54,685 bases of DNA from Anaerolineae bacterium CG2_30_57_67 (GCA_001872455.1 MNXJ01000052.1:1-54685), one strand, 5' to 3'. Numbered from the stretch's first letter, positions 24,082 to 33,029 are shown. A program made the numbers and translations. Notes: generated from the sequence alone by a model not told the origin.

Positions 24082-24894
24082 TTACAGCGTGGACAGGCCT
24101 TGTTTGGCCTTTTCAACCAGGTCTTCAAAAGTGAGCGCGTCTTCGGGAAAGGCCGCGACGCTCCAGGTTGTGTTTGCGCCCATAGTTTCGGCAATGGTGG
24201 CTTGAATGCGCTTCGCCATCAGCGCGGCGCTATCGCGCTCGGTTTCGGTGCACAGGACGATGAATTTGCCATCGTGGTCGCGCGTGATGACATCGGTCTC
24301 GCGGGCCTGCGCAGCGATAATTTGGCCGATACGAGCGTGAACAAATTGCCGAAGCATGTCTTCACGTAAGACGTGGTAAGCTTTTTGATTAACATCCGGC
24401 TCAATATTTTCGGGCGATACAATCACCAAGCTGAGCGGGCGGCTGTGACGGCGGGCGCGATTCATCTCCGTATCCACCGGACGGGTGGCGTTGGCAAGCT
24501 CAAGGGTGTGATTGGGGTAGGTGGAGGAAGCCAGCGCACTCATAATCGACTCAGAAGCAGCCATCTGCACGTTAAGCTGATACGCAATCCAGATGGCGAC
24601 TGCCAAAAAGACACCTTCCACAACGCTCACTTGCAAATACTCCATTCCTTGACGTAAAAGGTAAAAATAAGCAATAATGACAAAGATTGCGCCCCAGAAA
24701 AACATTAGAGTCCCAAAGTTCATCCAGCGCAAATTAGGCACAGTGACAGTAGTAATCACAGCCAAGACGATCAAAAAGTAAAAATGGGATGGAAAATAAA
24801 TAAACGACTTGTCACCAATTTTAATTTGCTCAAGAGCAAAGATAACCAGAATAAACATCAACAACAAGACAAAAGTTTTCTTTAATTCGTTCAC
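24082..24894 (-). CDS. Membrane protein with C-terminal degenerate GGDEF-like domain
   Basis: A 270-residue protein. Four membrane helices fill residues about 7-105; a linker follows, and residues about 135-268 have the GGDEF fold plan. EMNRARRHSRPLSLVIV is the usual first strand, ARETDVITRDHDGKFIVL stands at the signature (HDGKF in place of GGDEF), and TFEDLVEKAKQGL is the last helix. Catalytic residues are lost. The start is GTG 24894: AGGAG ends 5 bases before it, while the upstream in-frame GTG at 24909 has no ribosome-binding sequence. It heads the exopolysaccharide run under a good promoter, so a sensory or regulatory role in polymer production is a reasonable inference. Confidence 0.75.
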   Translation of the reverse strand: MNELKKTFVLLLMFILVIFALEQIKIGDKSFIYFPSHFYFLIVLAVITTVTVPNLRWMNFGTLMFFWGAIFVIIAYFYLLRQGMEYLQVSVVEGVFLAVAIWIAYQLNVQMAASESIMSALASSTYPNHTLELANATRPVDTEMNRARRHSRPLSLVIVSPENIEPDVNQKAYHVLREDMLRQFVHARIGQIIAAQARETDVITRDHDGKFIVLCTETERDSAALMAKRIQATIAETMGANTTWSVAAFPEDALTFEDLVEKAKQGLSTL

Positions 24895-24955
24895 CAAGGC
24901 TCCTGACACAACAAGGGCAAAAGAGAAGACTAACCCACAACATTAACATTCTATT

Positions 24956-24985
24956 ATTATAACGGTTGTTCGGATAGCAAAGCAA
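24956..24985 (-). promoter_or_regulatory. Promoter of the exopolysaccharide run
   Basis: Read on the - strand: TTGCTT (24985-24980), an 18-base spacer, and a perfect TATAAT (24961-24956). Transcription would start near 24949, giving a leader of about 55 bases before GTG 24894. Confidence 0.65.
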
Positions 24986-25218
24986 TCTTGTTTTACTGGT
25001 GATTACCCACAAGTCGCCAATTCTCGTCCTGCGGAAGAAAGCGACATAAATATCGCGCTACGTTGTGCAACACTTATGTCGCTTTGCAGGGTGGAGCAAA
25101 GATGTGGGGTATCGCCAGTGATCAGTTACCAAATTTTCACCTTGGTTTCCTCTATTTTTCCTATTCTGATAAATGGGATTAAAGCAAAACCAACGACTCG
25201 TGATAACATCAAGACACT
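24986..25218. other. Non-coding spacer between the exopolysaccharide run and smpB
   Basis: The divergent gap between 24894 and 25219 is 324 bases. Its left part holds the exopolysaccharide promoter and its middle a GCGACAT palindrome (25038-25085). I see no open reading frame of note, no tmRNA and no clear promoter for smpB. The ATG of smpB follows TGATAACATCAAGACACT without a Shine-Dalgarno sequence. Confidence 0.6.
25038..25085. repeat. GCGACAT-family palindrome, copy 2
   Basis: AAAGCGACATAA (25038-25049) pairs perfectly with TTATGTCGCTTT (25074-25085). Its left half continues as GCGACATAAATATCGCGCTA, which matches the reverse complement of copies at 47971 and 48040 (GTAGCGCGACATTCATGTC). 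GTGGAGCAAAG-like sequence follows, another motif recurring in the intergenic repeats here. Confidence 0.6.
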
Positions 25219-25674
25219 ATGACCGAAGGCATCAAAAACATCGCCACCAACCGCAAAGCCAGTTTTGAATATTTTCTGCTGGAATTTTTTGAAGCGGGTA
25301 TTTCGCTGCAAGGCTCCGAAATCAAATCCATTCGCGCCGGACAAGTCAGCATCAACGAGGCCTATGTCGAAATCCGCGAGATGGACGCCTGGCTGATGGA
25401 TGCGCACATCGCCCCTTACGAACAGGCCAACCGCTTCAACCACGACCCCAAACGTCCACGCCGCCTGCTGTTGCACAAAAAAGAACTCCGCGACATGTGG
25501 GACGCCGTGCGCCAAAAAGGCGTGACGATTGTGCCAACCAAACTCTACTTCAAAAAAGGCCGCGCCAAGTTGGAAATCGCCCTGGCGAAAGGCAAAAAAC
25601 TGCACGATAAACGCGAAGCCATCGCCGAACGCGACCAGGCGCGCGAAGCCGCCCGCGAAATGCGCGGCGATTAA
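25219..25674 (+). CDS. smpB: SsrA-binding protein SmpB
   Basis: A 151-residue SmpB. It binds tmRNA and brings it to stalled ribosomes for trans-translation. Visible hallmarks: NRKASFEYFLLEFFEAGISLQGSEIKSIR at the start, GQVSINEAYVEI, HIAPYEQAN, the RPRRLLLHKKEL stretch, and a basic C-terminal tail from GKKLHDKREAIAERDQ. Full length for the family. The start lacks a Shine-Dalgarno sequence. The ssrA gene itself is not in the window. Confidence 0.95.
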   Translation: MTEGIKNIATNRKASFEYFLLEFFEAGISLQGSEIKSIRAGQVSINEAYVEIREMDAWLMDAHIAPYEQANRFNHDPKRPRRLLLHKKELRDMWDAVRQKGVTIVPTKLYFKKGRAKLEIALAKGKKLHDKREAIAERDQAREAAREMRGD

Positions 25675-25685
25675 CGGAGTTTGCC

Positions 25686-26468
25686 ATGCCCCCATCCACC
25701 ATCAGCGCCATCAACCTGCTGCCCGAAGCCGAAAAACGCCAGATTTACAGCCGGGTCGTACCGCAAGCCCTGCTCCAGCATTTCAACCTGCCCGGCCTTG
25801 ACACCACCCGTGGAAGCGCCCTGCTCCAATTCAAGGCCACGCCAGGCACCTCCGATGTTGAGATGCGTCTGTATCACGAGGCGCGTTTCCCCGACCCAAT
25901 TCTCTACGGACATCTGACGGATACCCTCACCGGGCAAATTCACGTCCTGCTCTACATCCTCAACGACCCCGACTCGCCGCGCTACAACGTAGATTTTATG
26001 CCCGACGGCAGTTCCACCCGCTTCGGCACATTTCAGCGCAACCTGCAAGCCGAAGAAGAAGCCCTGCGCGCCAGTTTCGCACCCGGGCAGGTGCGCCACG
26101 GCTTGCGAATGCTTTCCGGCGCCATCGAAACCTTCGAGCAATTCGTCGCCAGCCTGGGACACGACATTTATTTTGTTGAACCACTCTACTATCACAACGC
26201 CATCATCTTCGAGCGCTACGGCTTCACCTATCAGCAAGGCAAACGCCTCATGGAAACCATCGAGACCGGCTTCGGCGCGGCTGGCAGCCTCTCTGCCCGG
26301 CTGGACGGTTCCAACCCCTTCCGCGCCCCCGCCGCCGCCCGCAGCATCCGCTTGCGCTCCTGGGCCATCCACGACGGCATTCTGGGCGAACCCTTCACCA
26401 ACGTCACCATGTACAAACGCGTCGGCCAAAACGCGGGCATCAGCACCTGCCCCGGCTGTGCCTGGTAA
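25686..26468 (+). CDS. Conserved-looking protein of unknown function with C-terminal CPGC
   Basis: A 260-residue soluble protein that I do not recognise. There is no signal peptide or membrane segment. It has an alpha/beta look: an N-terminal helix, a beta segment (LLQFKATPGTSDVEMRLYH), and a middle with VDFMPDGSSTRFGTFQRN. IIFERYGFTYQQGKRLM resembles the C-terminal part of some acyltransferases but is not enough for a call. It ends in TCPGCAW; the CxxC could bind metal or be redox-active. CGGAG lies 6 bases before the ATG. It follows smpB by 11 bases and precedes the FAD-subunit gene by 11 bases, so the three may be one operon. Confidence 0.6.
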   Translation: MPPSTISAINLLPEAEKRQIYSRVVPQALLQHFNLPGLDTTRGSALLQFKATPGTSDVEMRLYHEARFPDPILYGHLTDTLTGQIHVLLYILNDPDSPRYNVDFMPDGSSTRFGTFQRNLQAEEEALRASFAPGQVRHGLRMLSGAIETFEQFVASLGHDIYFVEPLYYHNAIIFERYGFTYQQGKRLMETIETGFGAAGSLSARLDGSNPFRAPAAARSIRLRSWAIHDGILGEPFTNVTMYKRVGQNAGISTCPGCAW

Positions 26469-26479
26469 ACCAGAGAACT

Positions 26480-27229
26480 ATGATTACCGCCTATCACCGC
26501 CCCCAAGATTTACAAGAAGCGCTGACCCTGCTAGCGCGCCCCAATACTCTGCCGCTCGGCGGCGGAACCAAACTCAACACCCCCGCCTACCAAAATCAGG
26601 ATTTTGAAGTGGCGGATTTGCAAGCCCTTGGGCTGAATCACCTCCACAAAAAAGAGAACACGCTGGAAATTGGCGCCGCCGCCCCGCTGGAAGTGTTGCG
26701 CCAAAACTCGCACAGTTCCGCCGCCCTAAAGCAAGCCCTGCGGCTAGAAGCGCCACTCAACTTGCGAAACGCCGCCACCGTTGCCGGAACGCTGGCGGCC
26801 TGCGACGGACGTTCCCCGTTGGCCGTGCTAATGCTGGCGCTGGACGCCAAGCTAACCATTATCAGCGAACAAACTTCCGTCGTCGGCCTGGCCGAATACT
26901 GGGCGCTGCGCCCCGCCGGGCTGATTACCCGCATTGACTTGCCGCTCAACATCACCTGCGCCTACCAGCAAGTCGCCCGCACCCCCGCCGATGTACCCAT
27001 CGTTTGCGCTGCGCTCGCCCAATGGAAAGGTGGCCGCACCCGCCTGGCGCTCGGCGGCTGGGACAAATTCCCCACCCTGGCGCTGGATGGCACCGAAGCC
27101 GACGGGCTGGCAGAAGCCGTCCGCAGCGCTTGCCATGAATCCGGCGACGCCTGGGCCAGCGCCGACTATCGCGCGAATGTTGCCGTCACGCTGGCCGGGC
27201 GCTGCCTGGCGGGGTATCCTGAAGAATAA
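26480..27229 (+). CDS. FAD-binding subunit of a molybdenum hydroxylase (CoxM/XdhB-like)
   Basis: A 249-residue protein of the FAD_binding_5/CO_deh_flav_C type. It begins ITAYHRPQDLQEALTLL, then LPLGGGTKL for the FAD pyrophosphate loop, then LRNAATVAGTLAACDGRSPL, the second FAD contact. The C-terminal part is short but present. In xanthine dehydrogenase and CO dehydrogenase this subunit passes electrons between FeS centres and FAD or NAD. Oddity: the usual neighbours (2Fe-2S subunit, molybdopterin subunit) are missing, so the partners lie elsewhere or the protein works alone. Confidence 0.78.
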   Translation: MITAYHRPQDLQEALTLLARPNTLPLGGGTKLNTPAYQNQDFEVADLQALGLNHLHKKENTLEIGAAAPLEVLRQNSHSSAALKQALRLEAPLNLRNAATVAGTLAACDGRSPLAVLMLALDAKLTIISEQTSVVGLAEYWALRPAGLITRIDLPLNITCAYQQVARTPADVPIVCAALAQWKGGRTRLALGGWDKFPTLALDGTEADGLAEAVRSACHESGDAWASADYRANVAVTLAGRCLAGYPEE

Positions 27230-27342
27230 TTTTGCGCTTGCTACTCCCCATTTACATTAAGATTCGCCTTGCCCAAATTACCAACATGGCGTCACAGACG
27301 TCCCAGTGATCTATCTACCTGTCTGCCAACAAGGTACTGAAA

Positions 27343-28992
27343 ATGGAAAACAGAACATCATCCCAAATTGCAAAAATATCCAAAAAACTCGCCATCTACG
27401 CAATCGTAAGCGCCCCTTTACTTATCTATTGGATTTACTGGACATTACACCCTAGCTATTGGTCTAACGCCGACCCTTCGGCCTGGTATTTTCTCGACTC
27501 ACTTGCAATTTTTGCAGGAAAAACCTATCGCTTTGTCGATCACCCCGGCGTGCCCGTTCAAATTATCGGCTCCATTTTGCTCGGCATCACCTACCCATTT
27601 TTCAAAAGCAAAGAGGCGTTTATTCAGTTTTACATCGCCAAGCCAGAATATTTTTTCTTCATGGCGCATATTTTTTTACTGATAACAAATAGCCTGAACG
27701 CGTGGCTGCTGTACCAAATCGCATCAACAAACCTAAAAAACAACAAAACATTAGGGGGCATCGCCATCGCTCTCACATATTTTGCGATTCACCATAAAAG
27801 TTTTACGATGCTCAATTTTTGGACCCACAATGCCCTATATTTTTCACTAGGAAGTTTATGGTGGATCTTCTATTACCGTGAAATGAGCTCAGAAAAAGAA
27901 GTATCCCCAAAAAAGTTGTTTTTTTTCGGAGTAACAGCCGGAATGCTGGCAATGATTCAGGCATTTTTCATTCCCTGGCTGGTTGCGGGCATCTTTGGCG
28001 CAATCATTTATTCCTGGCGGCTCGGGAAACCTCTAAAACGTGCCATTTTATCGGGCGGCTATGTGTTCATTGGCGGAATAGCTGGCATTGCCGCGTTATT
28101 CATCCCAATTTATCAAGAGATGCCCAGGTTCATCGGCTGGGCAAAAAAAATTATTACTCACGATGGTACTTACGGAACCGGTGAGCAACAATTTTTCACG
28201 CTAAACATGTTTTTTTCTGATCAAACAAGAATGACATGGGCACAATCACCCTTTGTATTGCCCGCGCTGGCAATTATTATTTTTTTGATAGTGTTTAGCG
28301 TTTACCGGATAAATAAAAGTCACATCAAAATCTCGTCCAGCTTGTTCACGCTTATAGCCACCTTATCCATTCAGATTGTCATACTATTTTTGATGGTCTC
28401 CAAAGCCCATGCCATGCCGAGGTACAGTCTATCCATCGCATCAATTTTGCCAATTTTTCTGCTAGGCGCCTTAAAAATGCTCGAATTCTCTTCGATAAAA
28501 ACTGTCCGACTAACACAAATTCTCTTCAGCGTTGTTTTATGTGGCGTTGCGGCCTCGCTCGTTTCGGGAATCAACGCGCAGGCTAGCATAGCAAATACGG
28601 AAATAACGATAACAAGAAGTAACTCGCTCGTAACAAGGTTAATGGCCCGTGAAAAGCAGGTGGACAAAAGAACCATCGTCACCCTCTATGCGTACGGAAC
28701 ACCCATAAAATGTGCGGGTCTGGTTATGGCAAATGACTGGCTAGCAAAGTTTGATAATGAAATTTCCGTACTATGCCCCAGTCAGTATGCATACTACACC
28801 GCAGGGGACTACATGGACTTGAATAGTTCGCGCCCTCTAACGAAAGTAAACGATGTTCATTGGGACATCCTTGTGGCGCGCGATATTACCCTATTAACTG
28901 ACTCTCTAATAAATGTTTCAACGCAAAACATTCCAAAATCCTGGCCCGTCAAGGGCGCGGTCTGGTTTTTTGTTCACGCAAAACAAAAGTAA
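27343..28992 (+). CDS. Polytopic GT-C-like membrane glycosyltransferase, AT-rich
   Basis: A 549-residue membrane protein with about 10-12 hydrophobic segments. The first helix (residues 17-36) is followed by a loop with NADPSAWYFLDS and then FVDHPGVPVQ. Acidic residues in that first loop are typical of GT-C enzymes such as the GT39/ArnT group that use lipid-phosphate sugars. The C-terminal 150 residues are mostly soluble. AAGG lies about 6 bases before the ATG. Base use is clearly more AT-rich than the neighbours, with many AAA/AAT codons and runs of T, which suggests transfer from another genome. It is convergent with the large repeat protein. Activity is inferred only. Confidence 0.6.
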   Translation: MENRTSSQIAKISKKLAIYAIVSAPLLIYWIYWTLHPSYWSNADPSAWYFLDSLAIFAGKTYRFVDHPGVPVQIIGSILLGITYPFFKSKEAFIQFYIAKPEYFFFMAHIFLLITNSLNAWLLYQIASTNLKNNKTLGGIAIALTYFAIHHKSFTMLNFWTHNALYFSLGSLWWIFYYREMSSEKEVSPKKLFFFGVTAGMLAMIQAFFIPWLVAGIFGAIIYSWRLGKPLKRAILSGGYVFIGGIAGIAALFIPIYQEMPRFIGWAKKIITHDGTYGTGEQQFFTLNMFFSDQTRMTWAQSPFVLPALAIIIFLIVFSVYRINKSHIKISSSLFTLIATLSIQIVILFLMVSKAHAMPRYSLSIASILPIFLLGALKMLEFSSIKTVRLTQILFSVVLCGVAASLVSGINAQASIANTEITITRSNSLVTRLMAREKQVDKRTIVTLYAYGTPIKCAGLVMANDWLAKFDNEISVLCPSQYAYYTAGDYMDLNSSRPLTKVNDVHWDILVARDITLLTDSLINVSTQNIPKSWPVKGAVWFFVHAKQK

Positions 28993-29058
28993 GCCCATCC
29001 GCGCATTGCGGGAAAGAGCAATGATACGCATTGAGCGCCAGAGACGATCACAATACCA

Positions 29059-32000
29059 TCACCTCTTGATCAAAGGCAGGTATAAGCGGTACGGGGTTGG
29101 ATCGAGGATGATCGTGGCGCCGACCCATGGGCCGACCTTTCCATCGCTATCCACAATAGATACTCTCCAATAGTATGTATTTGGAAAAGCGTATGTTTTG
29201 ATCGGGGTATAGCGGGTGTTATCGGTCGTAACCGAATCGACCGTCGGTGAAAAGGTGGGAAACAGCGAGACCTCGAGTTTGTACTTCGCCGCGCCGTTTA
29301 CCGGCGTCCAAACAAAGGTTGGAGTGCCGCCGATACTTGCGCCGCTGGTCGGGCTGACCAGGGTGGTTATCGGATATTGTTTGGTAAAGGTCTGGTAAGC
29401 ACTGTAATTTCCAACTTTTCCTTCGCCATCTATCATCGCTACGTGCCAGTAGTATTCGCCGTCGGCGTAGCCTTTTGTCGGTGTCCAGCAGCTTTGCTCC
29501 GTGTCAATGTTGTCAAAGATGGAGGAGAACCCGTGTTCTGTGCTTACCTGGATACGATATTTCCACGCGGCAAGCACCGGGTTGTCACCGGCGTCATTCA
29601 CGATCAGAGGCGTCCAACATAATGTGGGTGCCCGCCCGACGACACCGGGCGGATTATGATTCAGGCCGGTTGGCGTTGGCAATGCCAGCGTAAAGCTTTG
29701 ATTGGCAGTCCAGTTATTGGTCACATTGCCGTTGCGATGAACACTCACGCGCCAGTAATACGAGGCATTTGCTAGTGTGTTTAGACCGGTGTAGGAATTC
29801 TGTCTGGTATTAATGTTGATTGCGGTGGTACCAAAATTAAAGTCGGTACTCACTTGCAAATCGTAGGATTCGGCCCCCTCGACCATATCCCAGGAAAAAG
29901 TCGGCGTGGCGAAAGTGACCGAAGCTTGCAGATTCTGCGGGACGAAACCCTGACGCTCGAAACTCCAGCCCTGGCTCCAGACCCCATTGTAAAGGGAGCC
30001 ATTCACCAAAGTTGGCCGGTAGCGTGGCCGAACACGCCAGTAGTATGTATTGTCGCCCCGTAAATCCGTACCCCAAGCGTGGGACGTACCCGCATAGAAA
30101 GCGCCATTGGATGTCAGTTCGTAATTCGCAATCACTGAAGAAAAGGCTGAGTCCAGATGGGCTTCCATAAACGCGCCGGACCAGGGGGACAGCACCGGCC
30201 AATCCCAAAAGAAAGGCAGAACAGATGAGAAGACGGAAGGGTCCACGCCGGCATTATTGGGCGGCATCGAGAGATTCATGCGCTCGGTAACATTGGAAAA
30301 ACGACTGATCGGCCCAGTTCCCGGAATAGTTGGATCGGAGGGTACAGAATCTTGTGGTTGTTGTCCACTACAAGGTGGCACGCTACAGGCGGGCAGACTA
30401 AACAAGGAGACAGCATAACTTCCAGTTGTGTCTTGATAGCCAATGGCGGTACTGGGCAACTCGATCTCGACATAACTGCCGGTCTTATTGAGCCGCCCCC
30501 CAATACTACTGAGAACTTTCACTAATATATCCCAGCCGCTGCCGTTCCAGTGATAGAGATAAACTTTGTCAGCGGTGAAACTGCCCGCTTCCTGAAGAAC
30601 ATAAATGGCATATTCGGGCCGGTAGGCCGGGATGGTTGTCGCGTTATAGCCGCGGGCATCTGAAGTGGCGCCAGAGTTATCCTGGTGGTCAAGATCCAGG
30701 TAGAGCGCATAGGTGACATCCTGGGTGGGAGAAGCGGGGACATGGAAACCGAAATACCAAAAACCACTGGATTGGGCAGCCTGGAGACTGGTCAGATCAT
30801 AATCAGCGGCAACGTCAATTGCCAGATCGGAGCCGATTTGAAGCCGATTACCGGCATCACCAAGAGTGCGCGAGGGTTGCGCGGTCACTTCAGATGGTTT
30901 GGGCAGCCACTGGCTTTGCGCGGCAATCTGGAAACGCCGGGTCTCGCTCCAACTACCGCCTGACTTGCGAACCCGCCAGTAATAAATGCCAAAGTCCACC
31001 GCCCCAAGACTGCGCTGTGCCAGGCTTTGGATGGGGGCATAAGCCGGATAAGACACGGTAGCGCTATCCACTGTGGAACTGAAACTCTGGTCAAGACTGA
31101 TCTCCACATCGTAGGAAGATGCACCGCTCATTGGAAACCATTCCAATAAAGGAGTCGTCTCAACAAATTCAAAGCCAGCCGTCGGGCGGATCAATGTCGG
31201 GACGCTGCCAGAAGTCGGCGTCAATCCCAGCGCTGGATCAAAGCGAGTTCTCCACGCCTGGCTCCACGGTCCGGTTAATGTTCCACCCAAGCCACTCAAC
31301 GGACTTACACGCCAGTAATAATCCGTATCCGCTGCTGGTGCAAAGGGAGTATCCGTAGTTGGCGCGGCAATCAGATTTTCGGTGTCTACCGTCCAATTCC
31401 ACGAGGCAAAGTTTGGATCAGTGGAAACTTGCAGCCGGTAGGCCTGAGCATATACTTCGCCTTGATTGGGATCGAAGACCGGCCTATAAACACGGTGCCA
31501 GATGAAAATCGGTTGCGGCACGGTGCGGTCTTCGTGAGGATTGGTCGTCAGTCCGGGAAAACCGGAGTAAGTATCGGGAGGGTAATAATAGAGCGGATAA
31601 ACCTGGTGAGGGGCTACCGAATCTTGATAACTGACATAGGATGATGTATCACTAACCTGTCCTTTGTTCCCGCTTCCGTCGTAGGGTGTCACTCGCCAGT
31701 AATAGGTCTGATTCGCGCCATCGTACTTGCTGGGACTGTAAAATGTATTGGCTGTATAACCACTATCATAAATGGGACTGAATCCCGAAAACTTGCTGAT
31801 TTCAACAAAATATTTCGCGGCGCCAGGCACCGGCGTCCAACTGTAAATTGGAAAACGCACATGTTGGTAGTTACCCGTAGGGGTGAGAAGCACAGGCTTG
31901 ATATACCACTTTTTTATAAAAGAACGGCTGGAAGTCCAGTCCGAAATTGAGTTCCCGGCATGGACTCTCACCCGCCAATAGTAGTCGAAATCATTCGGCA

Positions 32001-32964
32001 TTGCGATGGTCGGTGTAAAAGCCGTGTTGCGAGTATCAACAGTTGTAACGCTTGCATTAAAGCTGGGATCGGTAGAGTATTGCAGACGGTAGTATTGAGC
32101 GCCGCGCACGGCTGTCCAGCGAAAGGTGGGAGTAAAGGTGGGGGTGGCAAGATCGTCTGGCGCCAGCAAAGTTAGAACAGGATTGTAGCCTTCGGTAAAG
32201 GAACTCTCCACGCTCGGCATGCCATCGTGGTTGCCGGGATCAACCGGCACGACACGCCAATAATAAGTACCATTGGCCCGTTTATCCTTTGGCTGATGGG
32301 TGGTTGCCAAGGTCGTTGCGGTATAAAGAGGGGTTGACCAGCCGCCAGGGCTGGAATATATCTGGAACTTATACTTGGCGGCGCCCGTCACCGGGCTCCA
32401 CGAGAAGACCGGTTCGTCGTAGAAGTCGATCGTGGCAAAGTCTGCCGGGGAGGTCAGGGTCGGTAAATTTTCAGGCGTGGCCCATTGCTTGGTAAAGCTC
32501 CAGATGCCGCTATAATCGCCAGCCGGCGCTGGCGCTTCCACTCTGACGCGCCAGTACCAGGTCCCATCCGCAAAGACACTCGCGCTGGTGGGCGTATAGG
32601 TAATGTTTGGCGTGGTGATATTCACAATTGTAGTTGTGAAAGCAATATCACTGCTAACCTGCAAACGATAACTCGTCGCGCCTGGCACAGCCGTCCATTC
32701 AAATTCAGGGATACCCAAAGGCGGGGTATCCGCCACAGTGGTGGTCAGGGCGTCGGTCGGCGCAATCAAGACAGGCGCAGCAAGCGCGTAAACAGGGGAT
32801 GAACCTGCCGAGCTTAACAAAAATGAAATCAGCAATAAAGCGCTAACCGAAAATCGTTGCCACTGCCCACCGCGGTTTCGGGGAAATGGCAAACGCATAA
32901 CGATTCGTTTCCAGTGGCTTCCCATCATGGAAGCAAGAGTTGATGCATACTTGTCCTGGTTCAT
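29059..32964 (-). CDS. Giant secreted repeat protein with ten YYWRV-type beta-sandwich repeats
   Basis: A 1,301-residue exported protein. After a basic N-terminus a signal-like helix (FSVSALLLISFLLSSAG) precedes AAPVL. Then come ten repeats of about 90-110 residues, each with a P-x-F-x-W(T/S)PV-x-GA-x-x-Y start, an LQVS or EIS strand and a YYWRV (or WYWRV/YYWHV) core, the pattern of fibronectin-III-like domains. Between repeats 6 and 7 lies a non-repeat domain of about 200 residues (AIDVAADYDLTSL; DVTYALYLDLDHQDN) that looks like a carbohydrate-binding beta sandwich. It ends in YRLYLPLIKR. The start at 32964 is chosen for GAGAGG 6 bases upstream. Probable cell-surface or extracellular role; ligand unknown. 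Confidence 0.75.
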   Translation of the reverse strand: MNQDKYASTLASMMGSHWKRIVMRLPFPRNRGGQWQRFSVSALLLISFLLSSAGSSPVYALAAPVLIAPTDALTTTVADTPPLGIPEFEWTAVPGATSYRLQVSSDIAFTTTIVNITTPNITYTPTSASVFADGTWYWRVRVEAPAPAGDYSGIWSFTKQWATPENLPTLTSPADFATIDFYDEPVFSWSPVTGAAKYKFQIYSSPGGWSTPLYTATTLATTHQPKDKRANGTYYWRVVPVDPGNHDGMPSVESSFTEGYNPVLTLLAPDDLATPTFTPTFRWTAVRGAQYYRLQYSTDPSFNASVTTVDTRNTAFTPTIAMPNDFDYYWRVRVHAGNSISDWTSSRSFIKKWYIKPVLLTPTGNYQHVRFPIYSWTPVPGAAKYFVEISKFSGFSPIYDSGYTANTFYSPSKYDGANQTYYWRVTPYDGSGNKGQVSDTSSYVSYQDSVAPHQVYPLYYYPPDTYSGFPGLTTNPHEDRTVPQPIFIWHRVYRPVFDPNQGEVYAQAYRLQVSTDPNFASWNWTVDTENLIAAPTTDTPFAPAADTDYYWRVSPLSGLGGTLTGPWSQAWRTRFDPALGLTPTSGSVPTLIRPTAGFEFVETTPLLEWFPMSGASSYDVEISLDQSFSSTVDSATVSYPAYAPIQSLAQRSLGAVDFGIYYWRVRKSGGSWSETRRFQIAAQSQWLPKPSEVTAQPSRTLGDAGNRLQIGSDLAIDVAADYDLTSLQAAQSSGFWYFGFHVPASPTQDVTYALYLDLDHQDNSGATSDARGYNATTIPAYRPEYAIYVLQEAGSFTADKVYLYHWNGSGWDILVKVLSSIGGRLNKTGSYVEIELPSTAIGYQDTTGSYAVSLFSLPACSVPPCSGQQPQDSVPSDPTIPGTGPISRFSNVTERMNLSMPPNNAGVDPSVFSSVLPFFWDWPVLSPWSGAFMEAHLDSAFSSVIANYELTSNGAFYAGTSHAWGTDLRGDNTYYWRVRPRYRPTLVNGSLYNGVWSQGWSFERQGFVPQNLQASVTFATPTFSWDMVEGAESYDLQVSTDFNFGTTAININTRQNSYTGLNTLANASYYWRVSVHRNGNVTNNWTANQSFTLALPTPTGLNHNPPGVVGRAPTLCWTPLIVNDAGDNPVLAAWKYRIQVSTEHGFSSIFDNIDTEQSCWTPTKGYADGEYYWHVAMIDGEGKVGNYSAYQTFTKQYPITTLVSPTSGASIGGTPTFVWTPVNGAAKYKLEVSLFPTFSPTVDSVTTDNTRYTPIKTYAFPNTYYWRVSIVDSDGKVGPWVGATIILDPTPYRLYLPLIKR

Positions 32965-33029
32965 TTCGCCTCTCATTTCTGCATTTCAACGCCACTATTT
33001 CACAAGCATCCGAATTGCCCGCGCTGTTT

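Noticed and set aside
24895-25218. tmRNA gene next to smpB
   Set aside because: No alanyl-type acceptor/T-arm pair and no tag reading frame could be found in the gap.
29059-32964. CRISPR or direct-repeat array
   Set aside because: The recurring ACACGCCAGTAATA-like sequence is the coding of YYWRV in diverged protein repeats, spaced about 300 bases apart, not a CRISPR.
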